Numbered from the stretch's first letter, positions 21,901 through 34,240 are shown. The stretch: 64,000 bases of DNA from Corbicula japonica (GCA_038501625.1 JAZAYU010000081.1:558001-622000), one strand, 5' to 3'. Translations and numbers: made by a program. The notes: generated from the letters alone by a model not told the origin.

Positions 21901-24900
21901 TATATTTAGCAAGTGACCTTGACCTTTATCACAGACACCTGGGTAGCAATCTCAAGCTGCCTGTTTATATAAGCTAACCACAAACCAAGCTAAGCGTCAA
22001 CAGGCAACTTGGCATCAACAGAACATTCACAAAATACTTAACAAAAATCTAAGTCAAAAAGGGGCATAACTTTTGGAAAACACAGTCAGGGGTTATGAAA
22101 CTTGACCTGGTAATTGGTACTGTGATGTGAAACAATTATGTAAAGTTTCAAAGCTATACCTTGAATGGTAACTGAGAAAAACACAACTTTCACCAAAAAA
22201 ATTAACAAAATTTCTAAGTGAAAAAGGGGCATAACTTTGTCAAAATACAGTCAGGGATTATGAAACTTGTCCTGATAATTGGTATTGATATGTCAGACAA
22301 CTATGTTAAGTTTCAAAGTTGTACCTTGAACGGTTACTGAGAAAAACAAAACTTTCACAAAAAACTTCACAAAATTTCTAAGTGAAAAAGGGGCATAACT
22401 TTGTCAAAATACAGTCAGGGATAATGAAACTTGTCCTGATAATTGGTATTGATATGTCAGACAAGTATGTTAAGTTTCAAAGTTGTACCTTGAACGGTTA
22501 CTGAGAAAAATACAAGTTTCACAAAAAACTTCACAAAATTTCTAAGTGAAAAAGGGGCATAACTTTGTCAAAATACAGTCAGGGATTATGAAACTTGTCC
22601 TGATAATTGGTATTGATATGTCAGACAACTATGTTAAGTTTCAAAGTTGTACCTTGAACGGTTACTGAGAAAAACACAACTTTCACAAAAAACTTGACAA
22701 AATGTTGACGCCCGCCCGCCCGCCCGCCCAACGACATACCCCAATCTAATAACCAGGATTTTTCTAAAGAAAACCTGGTTAAAAAGTTTTGGTGATGAAA
22801 ATCTAATTAAAAGGGGCATAACTCAGTCAAATGTAACCTTGACCTAATGAGTTTTCACAAAAGTTTAGCAACATAATTTAAAAGTTTGCTTAAGAAATGC
22901 TAAGAAGTAAAAAAGGTATAGCCAGCATCAGGTTTTCATGAGTAGTGGATGCACAGATTAAAGGATCCCTACATATCAACTTTTCAAAGGGCCACACAAC
23001 AACATGGTTAATTCCCAATCAGAACTTTAATATGAATTTATTTATGTACAGAACATGTCTCCAAAGAATTGTTGTTTATTTTTTCAATCTTTCAATTCTA
23101 ATACTGTGTAAGTGAATTGCCTTTTGCCTTTAAGGCAAGGAAAAAGAAATACTTTAAATTCAGAATTGTGGACATTCTCTTTCACATCACAAATAGGACT
23201 GGCAGCATTGCCACCAATTAGCTTGAAAACAACAGTGTGCCTCTGGTATAATACTGTGTATGCAAGAACATGCTGCAACTAATTAGGATAAAATCAAAAT
23301 AATTCCACCTCCTCTGATTTGAGGGCATCCCCTGTCTTGCCTTGGAGATCTTGTCGTAGTTGTTTAATGTAAATCTGAACCCCTCGTGCAAAGTACTGTA
23401 ACCTGTTAGAGGAACGAAAACAAAACAATGATTAATTTAACAAAATACATGAATTATAAGAGGAAACAATAATAAAATTTATTTTGATAAATGTCAGGAA
23501 TGCATAAACAATGAGTCATTCTAGGTCACGGCATATCAACAGAAGACATGAGAATTTCTGATTCTAAACCAGATTTTAGTGAAAAGAGTATAAGTAATGA
23601 TGAATTTACTTCAAGAATAAATACCTAGTCTTTACAATACTCTTTGGATTTGCAGTGTATTACAATACTTACAGGAAACACTGTGTGACATGACCAATCT
23701 GTCTAAAATCATTACAAACAAATAAGTAGAGCTATCCATTAATTTGAGTTCAGAAACCCTACATGATCGTAAAACATAGGTTTAAAATCTGTCAATAACT
23801 GCTGACTAGTTAACTTAATCTGATTCTGCAGTGATCAATCACAAGCTATGTTCATTTAAGATCTTAAACTCTGAAACTGTAAGTTAGCCATGTTGTCCTT
23901 TATTTCACGAGCCTTACAGAATTACTCAGATTAAACCTTTACTCCATATATAATCCTTTTATCAAATGTGCAAACAGTGCTGGTCATCTATGCTGTCTGA
24001 TCAGGATCAACACTGTTGAACTGAACTGAACATAATGAATTAAAGGCAAAGAATGCAGATCCTGATCACAGCATGGATGTGGCAGCTGATCTGGATCTAC
24101 ACTGTTTGCCATGGGATAACAGCCATACCCCATGAAGTAAAGGGTTAACATACCTCAATCTGAAATCTTTTAATCTTTCTGCTGCCTCATCTGCTGTAAG
24201 GAAATCTGGGTGTTTTCTTCCAAGCTGGTGAAATGTGTACATTAAACATTCAACATATGAGAACTGTAGTTTGGGCTCCTCTTCAAGATCTGCATCTGTT
24301 TCTACCTCAGGAGGTGGTAATGGCATATATTCCTAATAAGAAAAAAATGAACATAATAACATAACATGATTGCATTCCGTTACTTCATTACTCTACATGA
24401 AGCTTTAATTACTTTTGAAGCCTAGTCTTGGACTTTCTCCTCTTTTAGTAGTGGTTGTTTACAGGCACCTTTATCTCTCAAAATGTATTTTAAAAAATAC
24501 AGAAAGTTCCAAAAATGATATTTAACATATTTTTTTCATTCCCCCATTTTAGTTGAAAGAACATAAGTTTACCACAAAGTAAAGGGAATGGTTTTCTATT
24601 CCCCACCCCCCATTAGAGCTGAAATAACATAATTTTCCCTCCAAATTAAAAGGAATGTGCCACTTCCTCTGGCAGGGAAAAAAGCCCTGCTAGTTCAATT
24701 TGTTTTCACCCTAGGAAGCGAAGCCTGGTGAGAAGGTTTATTATAGTTAACATTATTATATGGTTTTGTTGTGTTTAACACAAATACTTCACCAATGTCA
24801 CAATTACTTCAACAATTTTGCAGTATAACATTTTATCAAACATTTAATCACCATGATAAAATATCCTTGTAAGCAAGGTTTTTTATTATGAAAGGAACCT

Positions 24901-27900
24901 GTTATGAGCCGCTTAAGACAATGATAAAACTCCATATATCAGCATTTTATGGCAGGTGCTACCATTGTTGATCCAGATCATCCAGCACATCCATGCCTGC
25001 ACTGGCTGCATCTATGTCATGAATAATGTAATGAATCTAAAGGCATCAGTGTAGATCCTAATAATAAGCCAGCTGATCTGGACCTACACTGTTCACCAAT
25101 GCAATAAAGGTGTATCTATGGAGCAAAGGGTTAAATGATTCATTTTTCCAGTAACAAGAAATTATTTTCTTCTACATAACTGATGTCAAACATGCTTTTA
25201 ATCTGAATCTAGACTGGTTGCTTTTTGGTGAAAAATAACCCCATGAATCTATAAGCAAACAATATAGATCCTGAATGGTTGGCACAGATGTGCTGGCTTA
25301 TCTGGATTAACACTGTTAATCCATAAAATAAAGGACTAATCTTAAGCAGATGAAATCACAATTACAAAAAATCTTCCAAAAGGTATGTCAGTTAGAACAC
25401 TTTTTAAAATTTACACTCAATAATTTCAAATATTTGAAAGCCTGTTTCTTTTTTTAAAATCTGTTTCCTTCTTGAAAAAAAAATGCATTCAAAATTTTAA
25501 AATTATTGAGTGTAGATTTTAAATAGTGTTTTAAGCAGATATTTTGTTGCAGTTCTGATCAATCACAGCTTGAGTCTCAAGACTGTTGTCTTCAGATCAA
25601 AAGCAGCTGATTGATTGGAACTTAACTCTTCAAGCTTTCGAAGAAAAGGTGTTCCAGACTGGACTGTGCAGAATCTATAGAAAACAACTTACAGTTAATC
25701 TCTGGTATACATGACTTAAAGGTTTCTGAACTTCTTCTTGTGTATATCCATTGAATTCCGAGATTTCAGCAAGTAACTTCAACATGTCAAGTTTATAGTC
25801 AACATTTTCATCTGGAGATGCCATTTGACTGAGAGTTGGTAGCACATTGTTACATATGTATGTCACAAACACTTTTGAATGCACATTTTTCTGAAATAAG
25901 GAACAGAAGTCAGGATAAGACAAAGTGTCTGGATTAAATTGATATTGTAGAAAAAAAAAATGCTTATTTCTAGAACAATTTTACAGTATGAAAAAAATGA
26001 AGCGCTTTATATTTTTAATTTTGCTCTCCTTTTCATGACCTACTCTTCACATATCTGCCAAGTCTAATTTTTCTTTTGTGATGTATCAAGTATCTTGTTT
26101 ATCTAGATCTGTTAGACTGCTGTATTGTAAGTATAAAGCATTTTTTCAGTTTTCAGTTACTGTGACCTTAATTTTAACCCGAGTGAATTGCAATAAAATA
26201 TATTGAAAATACAAAACAACATACAGAGAATAAAGGAGCAGCCTGTTTCACGCATGACATAAGTCTGTCTACAACATCCGAATCTGTAGCCTGTAATATA
26301 AAACAACTATTATAAATCAGTGTTTTTTTTCACTTTTGAGGGAAGGGGGTCACAGCCCTTTGGAGGGGGAAAATTGCGACACGAACAAAGGAAAGGGGGA
26401 ATATTTGGAAGATACTTGCAGCTGTCAAAAACAACAAAACAAAGTATACACTGATCTTTGATGAGTTGAATTTTCTTGCATCAGAAAAAAATTATGATTT
26501 ATCATCTTCACTATCATTTTCACTATCAAGCTATTACACATTAGCGGAACAAATTAAACCGTCCGTAACAGACTCCAGCAAAGGGGGAATTTTTTATTGG
26601 ACATGGGGGAAAAATATATACTATTTTGAGGCAGTGTTTTTTTTCACTTTTGGGGGAAGGGGGTCGCAGCCCTTTGGAAGGGGAAAATTGCGACGTGAAC
26701 AAAGGAAAGGGGGGATATTTGGAATATACTTGCAGCCTGTCAAACACAACAAAACAAAGGGTTCACTGATTTTTTAATCAAAGAAAGTCAGTGGTCTACA
26801 GTGAAATGTCTCTTTCTCCCTCTGCAATTTTATCGATTATTCTTGTCAATGTATTGTCTATCAGTGGGGTATCCATAAACCATATCCTGACTCAGTAAAG
26901 TCTGTAACAGACTCCAGCAAAGGGGGAATTTTTTATCGGACATGGGGGAAAAATATATACTATTTTGAGGGGGGAATGGGGCCCTATTTCTCCCAATATT
27001 TGGCATAAAAAAATCACTGTGAGGGGGGAATGGGGCCCAATTTCTCCAAATATTTGGCATAAAAAAACACTGTAAATAAACAAAGAAACATTCAAAAACA
27101 TGTTTTGAGGGAACGCCACAGACGTAGACTAAGAATAAGTAATGACCACTAAATGAATCGGTGACCGAATTTTAATATATTAAATTTAATACAAGTATTG
27201 GGTATTTAACCATGGTTGCATAACCTCAAAAATGAAATACATTTATGTCAAAGTGTGGCACATGTTAAATGATATGCATCAATATTTGTTAGTACGCATA
27301 ATCATATTTAATAAGTGCACCTGTCAATGAAGTTTACACCTACTGTAAGATAACCTTGTGATATTGTACATGACCAACAATTTAACAAAATAATCATTTA
27401 TAAACATCATCAAGTACATAGTATTTGCATATTTTGTGTTAAATAAGCATGTGTTTCTATGTTCTGTTGAATATTCTTGTCATCAAAAATGATAGAAAGA
27501 AATATAACATTGACAGTTGTTCTTTATTTTGTTATTTATAACCTCCCTTAGTTTTCAGAACAGAGGTTACTTTTGATGTAACATCAGTAATTCCTTTTAA
27601 GAATGATCATGTACAATTGTTTCTTTCATTTATGCATTTATTTTACTGGAATTAAATGGGGAAGGTATTTGTAGAATATGATCTGAAAAACTAGTAAAAA
27701 AATCTATAAACTACCATTAAAAATTGGACAATAACATTTAAAATCGGAATGTTTCTAATTACAACACCTTACTTGGATGCACAACCAAGTTCTTAATTTT
27801 TACTCTGTAAAACCATTACTCCATTTATAAGGATTTTATTGCATGTGCAACCAGTATTTACCATGAATAAAGTTGCAATCTTCACCAAATAAATGTTTGA

Positions 27901-30900
27901 ATAGTCAATCAGTTATGGCTAAGGTATTGGCTTGAAATATAATTATCAATAGTAACAAATGACTATTTATGTAAGGACAGAAGTTATCCCTTTCCTCCAG
28001 ATATACAACTTTGTTGCCTGGGACATCCTTGCCATGTGATCTGGATCTACACTGGTCGCACATGTGTTAAAATATGGAAGAAAGGGTTATACCTCAAATG
28101 TGTGGTCTAGTTCTGCCTGGTCTGTTACTATCTCCAATAAGTGTTGCCTTCCAATGACTGTGTTCATACTGGGCAAAGACTTCAAGATTTCCATGATATA
28201 TATGAACTCTTCCTTTGTCACGTCATGTAGTACCTGAATCATTAAATGCAAACAGTCTTTCATTTCTTAAAGAAAAAGTTCTGTTAAGCTTTGTAAGGTT
28301 AACAAAAGTAAAAAAAGCCGACTGATGTGCTTCTTACCAGTTGACTGCCTTGTACTGTAACAAAAAGTAAAATGGCAATTTGTTTTTTGGAGTTAATATC
28401 AAAAAGAATCGTACGGATTCTACACCCAGATGTTTGTAGATTTCAATGTGTGTTAATTAAGCAACACTGTGATATACATGCATCTGAAAGCAAGAGTTTT
28501 GTTTGTATGTTTGAACGATTATTTACTTATATCACACTCCAGTTATATCTCAAAACACAAGCATGGACCTTACAAAGTGTCATAGCACTTTCAATATTTA
28601 GGGTTATAACAGGAAGTAGACTTGTCTAAAGTCACAGCTCAAAATCAGACTATACAGGTATCATGTTTACCTTTTTACATTGGTCAACAATGAAATCCTG
28701 TGACTCTTTGTTAAGGGCATCCTCTGGTAGTTTCCTCAAGTTGATGAACAGAAATTTGATGGCATTGTCCCTCACTCTGTCATCCTCTCCATGCACTTGT
28801 GTGAAGATACCATTTAACACACCTGAAACATGAGCTACATAATTTAACAATGGTCTTTTTATCTTTTAACCCTTAACTTCATATATGTGCTGTCTGATCA
28901 GGATCTGCACCATTTGCTTTTTGGTCAGTAATAACCTTAATAATCAAAAAATAAACAGTTCAAATCCTGATCAGACGGCACAGATGTGTGAGCTGATCTT
29001 GATCTACACTGTTCACCCATGCCTTCATGGCATGTTAACGGAGTAAATGGTTAAATTAGAAGAGGTTCAAGGAAAATAGAAAAGGGATTTCAGTTCAAAA
29101 CAAACAATATGATTTTTTTTCGTTCATATGGACAACATTGCTAGGAGGAATCCCAATCTTTTGCCTCATATTCAATCTTACTTTCTTAGACCAATAACAG
29201 CATGAGAATCTGTGCATTCTCATCGGGGTCTACACTGTACACCTCCATGAAGACAGTATAGATAGAATTATAAAGAAACAAGAATGTTTTCTTGATATCT
29301 GAATACATGTACTTACTCTTGGCATTGATTGTAAACAGCTGGTTCAGGGCGGAGTGTATGAGACCAAGTTCTGTAGGATCGTCACACTGCAGTAACTGTG
29401 TAAGAGCTTCTGCTATCTTCGGTACATGTTCTGCATTTACTTTGCAAAGGGTCGGCAGATCTTTGATGGCTTGTTTTCTTATCTACGATGAAATAGAAAA
29501 CAAGTTAGTTATCTTGTTGTCAGTGATCTATTTGTTTCATTAGGCATGTGGGAACAGTGTAGATGCAGATTATCTGGCACACCTGTGCCTTCTGATCAAG
29601 ATCTAGTACACTTGGTCAGAAATATTCTATAAAACAGTCTAGATCCTGATCAGACACCACAGCTGTGTAGCCATTATAAATCTGCATTTACAGGTTCGTG
29701 GGGACCAAATCATTAGCAACTGTCCATGCTAATGAAACATGAACTTGGTTGAATCTGATAGACATAGGTGGTTTTGAACTTTTATTTTATGGAAAAACAA
29801 TATAATGATTTCAATGGCTATTACAAAAAATTTCCAACTGTTCTTTATAAACCTCTGATCCATAACATCTGTATAATTTAACAATTGAATGGGAGACCAA
29901 TCTGATTAAAAACATCTCCTAAAAACTGCTACATTATCAGGATCCGACAACGCGTACTCACTAATTAAAACATGCTTTAATCATTATTATTAAACCCTTA
30001 GAACCAATCAAATTCTTGCCTACAAAATCGCAAAAGTGAAAGTAAATATAGTATTTTAAACCACGGAAAGTGTTTACAGTCTGCGTAAGACATATTTTAC
30101 TGAAGATATATATGTTTATGTAGTATTGCATTCATTTCTAATGTACTGACATCTTCAGATCATTTTGAGAACATTATAAATCATATTTTTTGTGTTGACA
30201 ATTTCTAAAAATAGTAATCTGGGGAAAACTGCTACAGCTTATGTACGGTGTCTGCGGGCTAGATCTGAGACTGATGACAGTGATGATAGTGAGATTGATG
30301 GAAGACTATGTCCCTAAAAACAATAATACATGTACTCACATTAATGTCATCATCTTCACACAGATCAAACAGTGCATTGATGGCCTGGTAAGCTAACTTG
30401 GGGAAGTATTTGAAGAATCTGGTAACAAACTGTGAGGCAAGTCTCTTCTCACCCGGACCGCCTTTCACAGCACTGATGATATACAGAAATTCCTCTTCAT
30501 GCTGAAAAATATCATTCCATATTATAAACTATTATAGTGTCAAGAAAAAGGAATTGTTTAGTTTATACTTTTTTGTTAGTTATTGTTGTTATTTTTCAGC
30601 ACCTGTGCAGTAGTTCTTTGACTACTGGTGGTATTAAAAAAAACCTCAAAAGGTTTTGTCAAAGAAAACGAATGAAATACAAAATTGCTTGCTCCAAAAT
30701 GCAAGAACCCGCATGAATTGAAATCCCTATATCTCAGAGCTTTCGCGATGCTATTGTTTTGTGAAATAGACAATGTATCCTCTAGTGACCTGTTCTCGTG
30801 CGTCACCAGTTCTCGATAATCATTTAAATTCGTGTGAAATATTGTTTATTGTGCGTTCAAACCTTCGAAAATTTCATTTCCGGTTCGGTTGCAGACGCTC

Positions 30901-31866
30901 ACATCAATTTCTATCAAATGTGCAAAACAATGCTTCGTATAAAGGTAAGATGACAAGCAAAATGCTTACACATGTATAATTTTGTCTCTTTTCACTAATT
31001 CCAGTTTTAGTAAACATTTAACTTGCCATATTTTACAGAAAATCGATCTTTCCTAATCAAGTTAGTTTACTGTAATGCTCTACATATTGACAAAAACCGT
31101 TTACTGAGGTACACAACCTTAATTAGACAGGTGCTCTATTTATGTTTTGATGGTTTTCAGCTAGTAAAGACAGATCAGTACTAAGGCTCTATTCCCCAAC
31201 TCCCATGACGAATGCATACAAAATGGTTAAGGAGAGAGGTGTTTCTGTACATATGGCTGCAAAAATGCATGGGGTACCTACATAAACATTAAGAGACAGG
31301 TTTGACAATAGGATATCAATTGACAAGCCCAAGAAATAACTACAATAGACTTTTTATAGCTTTAATGATGTGCAATGTGAAAATTTAGAAAACATTGTTA
31401 AATAATAAAAAATAAAAAATAAAAATTGCTAAGATAACCTTTGTTGACCCTTGTCTGTGTTGCAGTCATGATACACTCATTCAGTAAACAGTATGGTAGA
31501 GCATTTTGCATAACTAAAACTAGCGCGAGAACAGGTGACGTCACTTTTGACACAATTTACATCACTGAGTGTAAACAAATCGTCCCTGCTGTTGTTTTAA
31601 AAAGAATCAAAAGGAGAATTTCAGTTGAAGTTGAAAAGCAATGAACAATAGAAGATTTCTTTAAAAAAGGTAAGTGATTGTGTCATCATTTTTTTATCCG
31701 ACGCTGCTGGATGCCTAGGTTAACGAGAACTGGTGACGCCAGAATACCCCACCCGCCGGCATGGATGTGCTTCCTGCAAAACTAACTGTAAAACTACCTC
31801 GCCAGCCTTTTCCTTTGCATCGGCAAGGACTGCAAACTTTTGATATAGTTGTTCAACAGTCACCAT
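18980..31866 (-). CDS. API5: apoptosis inhibitor 5 (API5/AAC-11), 12 coding exons
   Basis: Nuclear helical-repeat (HEAT/ARM-like) scaffold; in animals the family blocks E2F1-driven apoptosis and associates with RNA-processing factors. I assembled 533 residues from exons 31798-31866, 30340-30501, 29317-29482, 28671-28822, 28093-28233, 26225-26290, 25693-25890, 24154-24332, 23309-23402, 20716-20832, 19892-19935 and 18980-19193. All junctions are GT-AG with consistent phase, and the length is close to the human protein (about 524). Diagnostic segments are EQLYQKFAVLADA at the N-terminus, LCEDDDINIRKQAIKDLP across exons 2/3, EPKLQFSYVECLMYTFHQLG in exon 8, KVTSNINSLIKDLF in exon 10, and an RG-rich tail FRGRGRGRGFRGGNRGRRF that suits RNA binding. 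ATG 31866 is chosen by homology to the family start. The donor of exon 9 (gtggaa) is weak. Possible AATAAA signals (minus strand) lie at 18557-18562 and 18589-18594. Confidence 0.96.
20457..20664. mobile_element. piggyBac-like MITE (API5 intron)
   Basis: TTAATCCTTTACTCCAT ... CAGTAAAAGATTAA ends. The interior has the paired 'agtgtagatc' / 'gtgtagatcctga' blocks. Confidence 0.7.
21231..22785. mobile_element. hairpin-ended modular element with two tandem cores (API5 intron 9)
   Basis: Starts AACAAG, then a 'gaaaaccaggttttc' subterminal inverted repeat. Core 1 is about five units of about 145 bp ('ctatttttagcaacagtgac'). Core 2 is four units of 164 bp ('aaaaaggggcataactttgt'), ending in a (CCCG)n run near 22708-22731. 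The 3' end is a hairpin, CCAGGATTTTTC-taaa-GAAAACCTGG, followed by TTAAAA. No coding frame. The architecture matches the elements at 50933, 56546 and 60821. A Helitron-like non-autonomous element is the best guess. Confidence 0.7.
22786..22965. mobile_element. fragment of the modular repeat family
   Basis: One unit with 'aaaaggggcataactcagtc' and 'accttgacctaa', immediately after the larger element. Confidence 0.5.
23931..24148. mobile_element. piggyBac-like MITE abutting the API5 exon 8 donor
   Basis: TTAAACCTTTACTCCAT ... ATGAAGTAAAGGGTTAA. Its right TTAA occupies intron bases +6 to +9 of the minus-strand 5' splice site (GTATG|TTAA). The element therefore supplies the end of the donor consensus. 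Confidence 0.8.
24913..25134. mobile_element. piggyBac-like MITE (API5 intron)
   Basis: Left end diverged (TTAAGACAATGATAAAACTCC); right end TGGAGCAAAGGGTTAA. Confidence 0.65.
25198..25338. mobile_element. piggyBac-like MITE, partial
   Basis: Contains 'tctgaatctagactggttgc' and 'ccataaaataaaggactaa'. The left third is missing. Confidence 0.5.
26318..27072. mobile_element. nested hAT-like non-autonomous elements (API5 intron)
   Basis: Outer ends CAGTGTTTTTTTTCACTTTT and ...GCATAAAAAAACACTG are inverted repeats. A second left end starts at 26632. The interior repeats 'acagactccagcaaaggggg' and 'ggggcccaatttctcc' blocks. CAGTG...CACTG ends are typical of hAT transposons, but a clear 8-bp target duplication is not visible. 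No transposase frame. Confidence 0.6.
27808..28090. mobile_element. piggyBac-like MITE abutting the API5 exon 5 donor, interrupted
   Basis: Left end 'taaaaccattactccat', right end 'aatatggaagaaagggttat'. Unrelated sequence is inserted at about 27860-28000. The right end lies within 4 nt of the exon 5 splice donor (GTATAACCCTTTC on the minus strand). Confidence 0.65.
28866..29054. mobile_element. piggyBac-like MITE (API5 intron)
   Basis: TTAACCCTTAACTTCAT ... CGGAGTAAATGGTTAA inverted ends, with the family interior. Confidence 0.7.
29540..29680. mobile_element. piggyBac-like MITE, partial
   Basis: Interior blocks 'cagtgtagatgcagat' and 'tagatcctgatcagacacca'. The termini are lost. Confidence 0.45.
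31160..31339 (+). pseudogene. psq-type helix-turn-helix remnant in API5 intron 1 (antisense)
   Basis: An acceptor-like 'ttttcag' is followed by an open stretch including DRSVLRLYSPTPMTNAYKMV, then a Ser-Val...Ala-Ala-Lys-Met-His-Gly-Val-Pro-Thr helix and Thr-Leu-Arg-Asp-Arg. This is the signature of pipsqueak/CENP-B-like DNA-binding domains found in pogo-type transposases and related proteins. An in-frame TAA at 31283-31285 splits the motif, and the frame ends at 31337-31339. It lies on the strand opposite to API5. No downstream DDE catalytic domain is seen. Confidence 0.6.
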
Positions 31867-32830
31867 TTCCCAGTTATTTTTTCCGCAATGATATTTGACT
31901 GAATTACTGAAAATTTTCGGATGCAAGCTACGCACAGGAAGTATCAATCATAGCAACGCCAAGATTGTTAAATACGGAAAAGAAGGCGAAATACTAGACT
32001 GTTTCACTGTGTTTTCTTACTAAAGCAAACTAGTTCGCGGGCGTTAGTCATTATAAAGCATTACTGAGAGTTTAACTAGGTATTATTTCCGGCAATTCAA
32101 CGTGTAAATAGCTTAAAACACACAGTCATTCTATATTATGTGTTCACGGGGTATTTTATTTTTGTAAATAGTAAAAGGTAAGGGTTGCGCACTTTTGAAT
32201 TTTGTAAGCTCTTTTGCAATCCTTTTTGGGAAAGCCTGATTTTAAATAATACTGTTTTTCTAGATAAGTGTATATTCTTATAAAGTGATAAAAATATTAT
32301 GTTAATTTGTCATGTTTCTCAAGTTAATGACACTGAGTGACCTTTAAATTATGCTTTACTGAACACACTTCCGGTATGTGCCACCATTAAGCCTATATAA
32401 ATTTCCGGTTTTCTGCAAATTTCCCGAATGCCATCTTCTTAAACATTCACAAACGTTGACCAACTCAACAGTGTAGTATGTCATATAGTATGTCCTTAAA
32501 GAAATCATTCAAATCTGCTTATTTCTTAGTACATTAAAATTTCCGTGATGCGATACAAAAGTAAGACATCATTTAACATGTTTTTCCTTTGGCTGTTATG
32601 CAATTTTGTTCTGTTAATTTGATCGTTTCTAGCAAGTATTGAGCTTTTAAATTTTTGCGTCGGTAAAATCCTGATAAGACAGTAATTTACCAAAAACTGC
32701 AAGAATAAACTACAGTAGTGCTATTTTGCCATAGCGGATGGTTTCACGTTCATCAATTTAAAGGCTACTTTCTATTGGCGGCTAGTATATAACAAGTGAA
32801 ATATGCACTTCTGGAAATGTCGCTGAAATC
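31867..32830. other. API5 5' flank and intergenic sequence
   Basis: Expected to contain the API5 promoter and 5' UTR on the minus strand. No TATA box or other decisive element is visible immediately upstream of the ATG. No gene seen. Confidence 0.4.
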
Positions 32831-32835
32831 AGGGG

Positions 32836-32846
32836 CTATATAAAAG
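32836..32846 (+). promoter_or_regulatory. TATA-box-like site without recognised gene
   Basis: The 'ggctatataaaagctg' context is an excellent match to the TATA box. Sequence 30-60 bp downstream ('aacaggtaaata', near 32887) could be a short first exon with a donor. A following frame (33028-33213) has no known relative. Confidence 0.3.
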
Positions 32847-33249
32847 CTGTAGGTTGGGATTGAGCGTCAAAAATATTAATATTCAGAACAGGTAAATATT
32901 CTAATTGGAGATCCCATTCGATTATGATTTATTTTGTTTGATTAACATCAAAATTGCTTTTCGCCGATCTTCAGTCTTGATTTCTAGTTTTGTGTAAGAC
33001 GTTGGCATTATTTATCAGTTCGAGAAGTTGACATTGACGGCAAACGATGATGTTGCTGCTAAAAGTGTTTATGTTGACGCTGTTGACGGTGATCCTGTTG
33101 CTGTCACTGCTCCAGCTGCTGGTGTCAATCGTCCCGAAGGTATCCGTGTGAACAGAAAATGCCAGAAATATGACGAGAGGAAGCGGAGGGCGACGAGGAG
33201 TATGACGGACTGACTGGACTGACATCATTTTCTATATAAACCCAAAATC

Positions 33250-33990
33250 TGAAGGTGTTACATGGCATGAGCTCCAAGGAACGGCGGTTAAAGACGACAG
33301 AGGACCGGAAAGAAGGAACAAATAACAAAAAGACTAACACGAAAATGTTTGTCTGCCAAATAAATGGGTAAGACACTGCAAGAGGCTATGGTTATTAAAG
33401 GAAACATTTCAATTTATTTGGATTAGAGAACAATGACGATTACAAGCGATCTCTAGTGCAAGCTTTAACGCATTTTTGCCGAGGTGAAGCTGGCGGACAG
33501 TGCATTGATGCATAGCTATGTGACGAACAGTACTCTGAGCTAGTCGGAGGCGGACTGTTCATCGTAGTCCCAGTCAAAACAGGCCTCAATACAGGTCCAG
33601 TGACCAATGAGAGGTAAATGACCGTTGAGGGGGGGGGGGGGAGTAGGATAAAGAGATTTAAATTCCCGCTGAAAATATGACAGCCACGTAAATGCTATAT
33701 ACAATTATCACACCGTTCAACCCGATAAGGTGAGTGCCGTGGGTAAGCAGACGGCAGTTGCTTGTGTACATGAACGTTTTTCGGCGAAACTGAGTATTGG
33801 TCTGATTTTTACATTTTCCCGCAATATCTTAGCAGACAAAAATATACATATTGATTCCCCGTTTGTTAAGGACTCTACTAACGAAATCTTGACGCATACA
33901 GTATAATGTTTACAGAGAAATTGCAGAAAAAGTGTCCAATGTTTTTACAAAATATGTCATTTGACGAATCGGCCGCAAATATTCTTATTT
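33250..33990. other. intergenic, poly-G tract
   Basis: A run of about 13 G lies at about 33630-33643. Nothing else recognised. Confidence 0.4.
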
Positions 33991-34149
33991 ATTACCAAAT
34001 CTGAAATATTTGAAATATTCCATGATAAAGTTCAATTATTTCCCTGTAATTATTTGAAACCACAGCTTCCATTTCGCTTTCTCTAGAAAGATATTTACTT
34101 TTAAACCTGGTACGTCGTGGTAATTTTGTTAATGACAACGGTGTGATTA

Positions 34150-34240
34150 TTGCCTCCACTGGGAGCAAACCCGTACCGCACGGCGACAACGCCTAGCCTT
34201 GCAATTCCGAACACGCCACCGACTGAGCTAGCCGGGACAA
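34150..34240 (-). mobile_element. tRNA-derived SINE head
   Basis: Read on the minus strand, it begins GTCCCGGCTAGCTCAGTCGG, a perfect pol III A box (TAGCTCAGTCGG). About 50 nt later comes GGTTTGCTCCC, a degraded B box. Arms do not fold into an intact tRNA and the anticodon region is not preserved. It is therefore a SINE promoter or tRNA pseudogene and not a functional tRNA. The body may extend to about 33990. Confidence 0.65.

Noticed and set aside
31441..31644. 67-residue plus-strand frame in API5 intron 1
   Set aside because: No motif is seen. Its Lys/Arg-rich end could continue the psq remnant, but frame and splice signals do not link them convincingly.
33028..33213. Secreted or regulatory small protein after the TATA-like site
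   Set aside because: No signal peptide, domain or homologue is recognised. Open on both strands, suggesting base-composition bias. Kept only as a weak finding.
34150..34240. Functional tRNA gene
   Set aside because: The A box is perfect, but the B box is degraded and the acceptor, anticodon and T arms do not pair.
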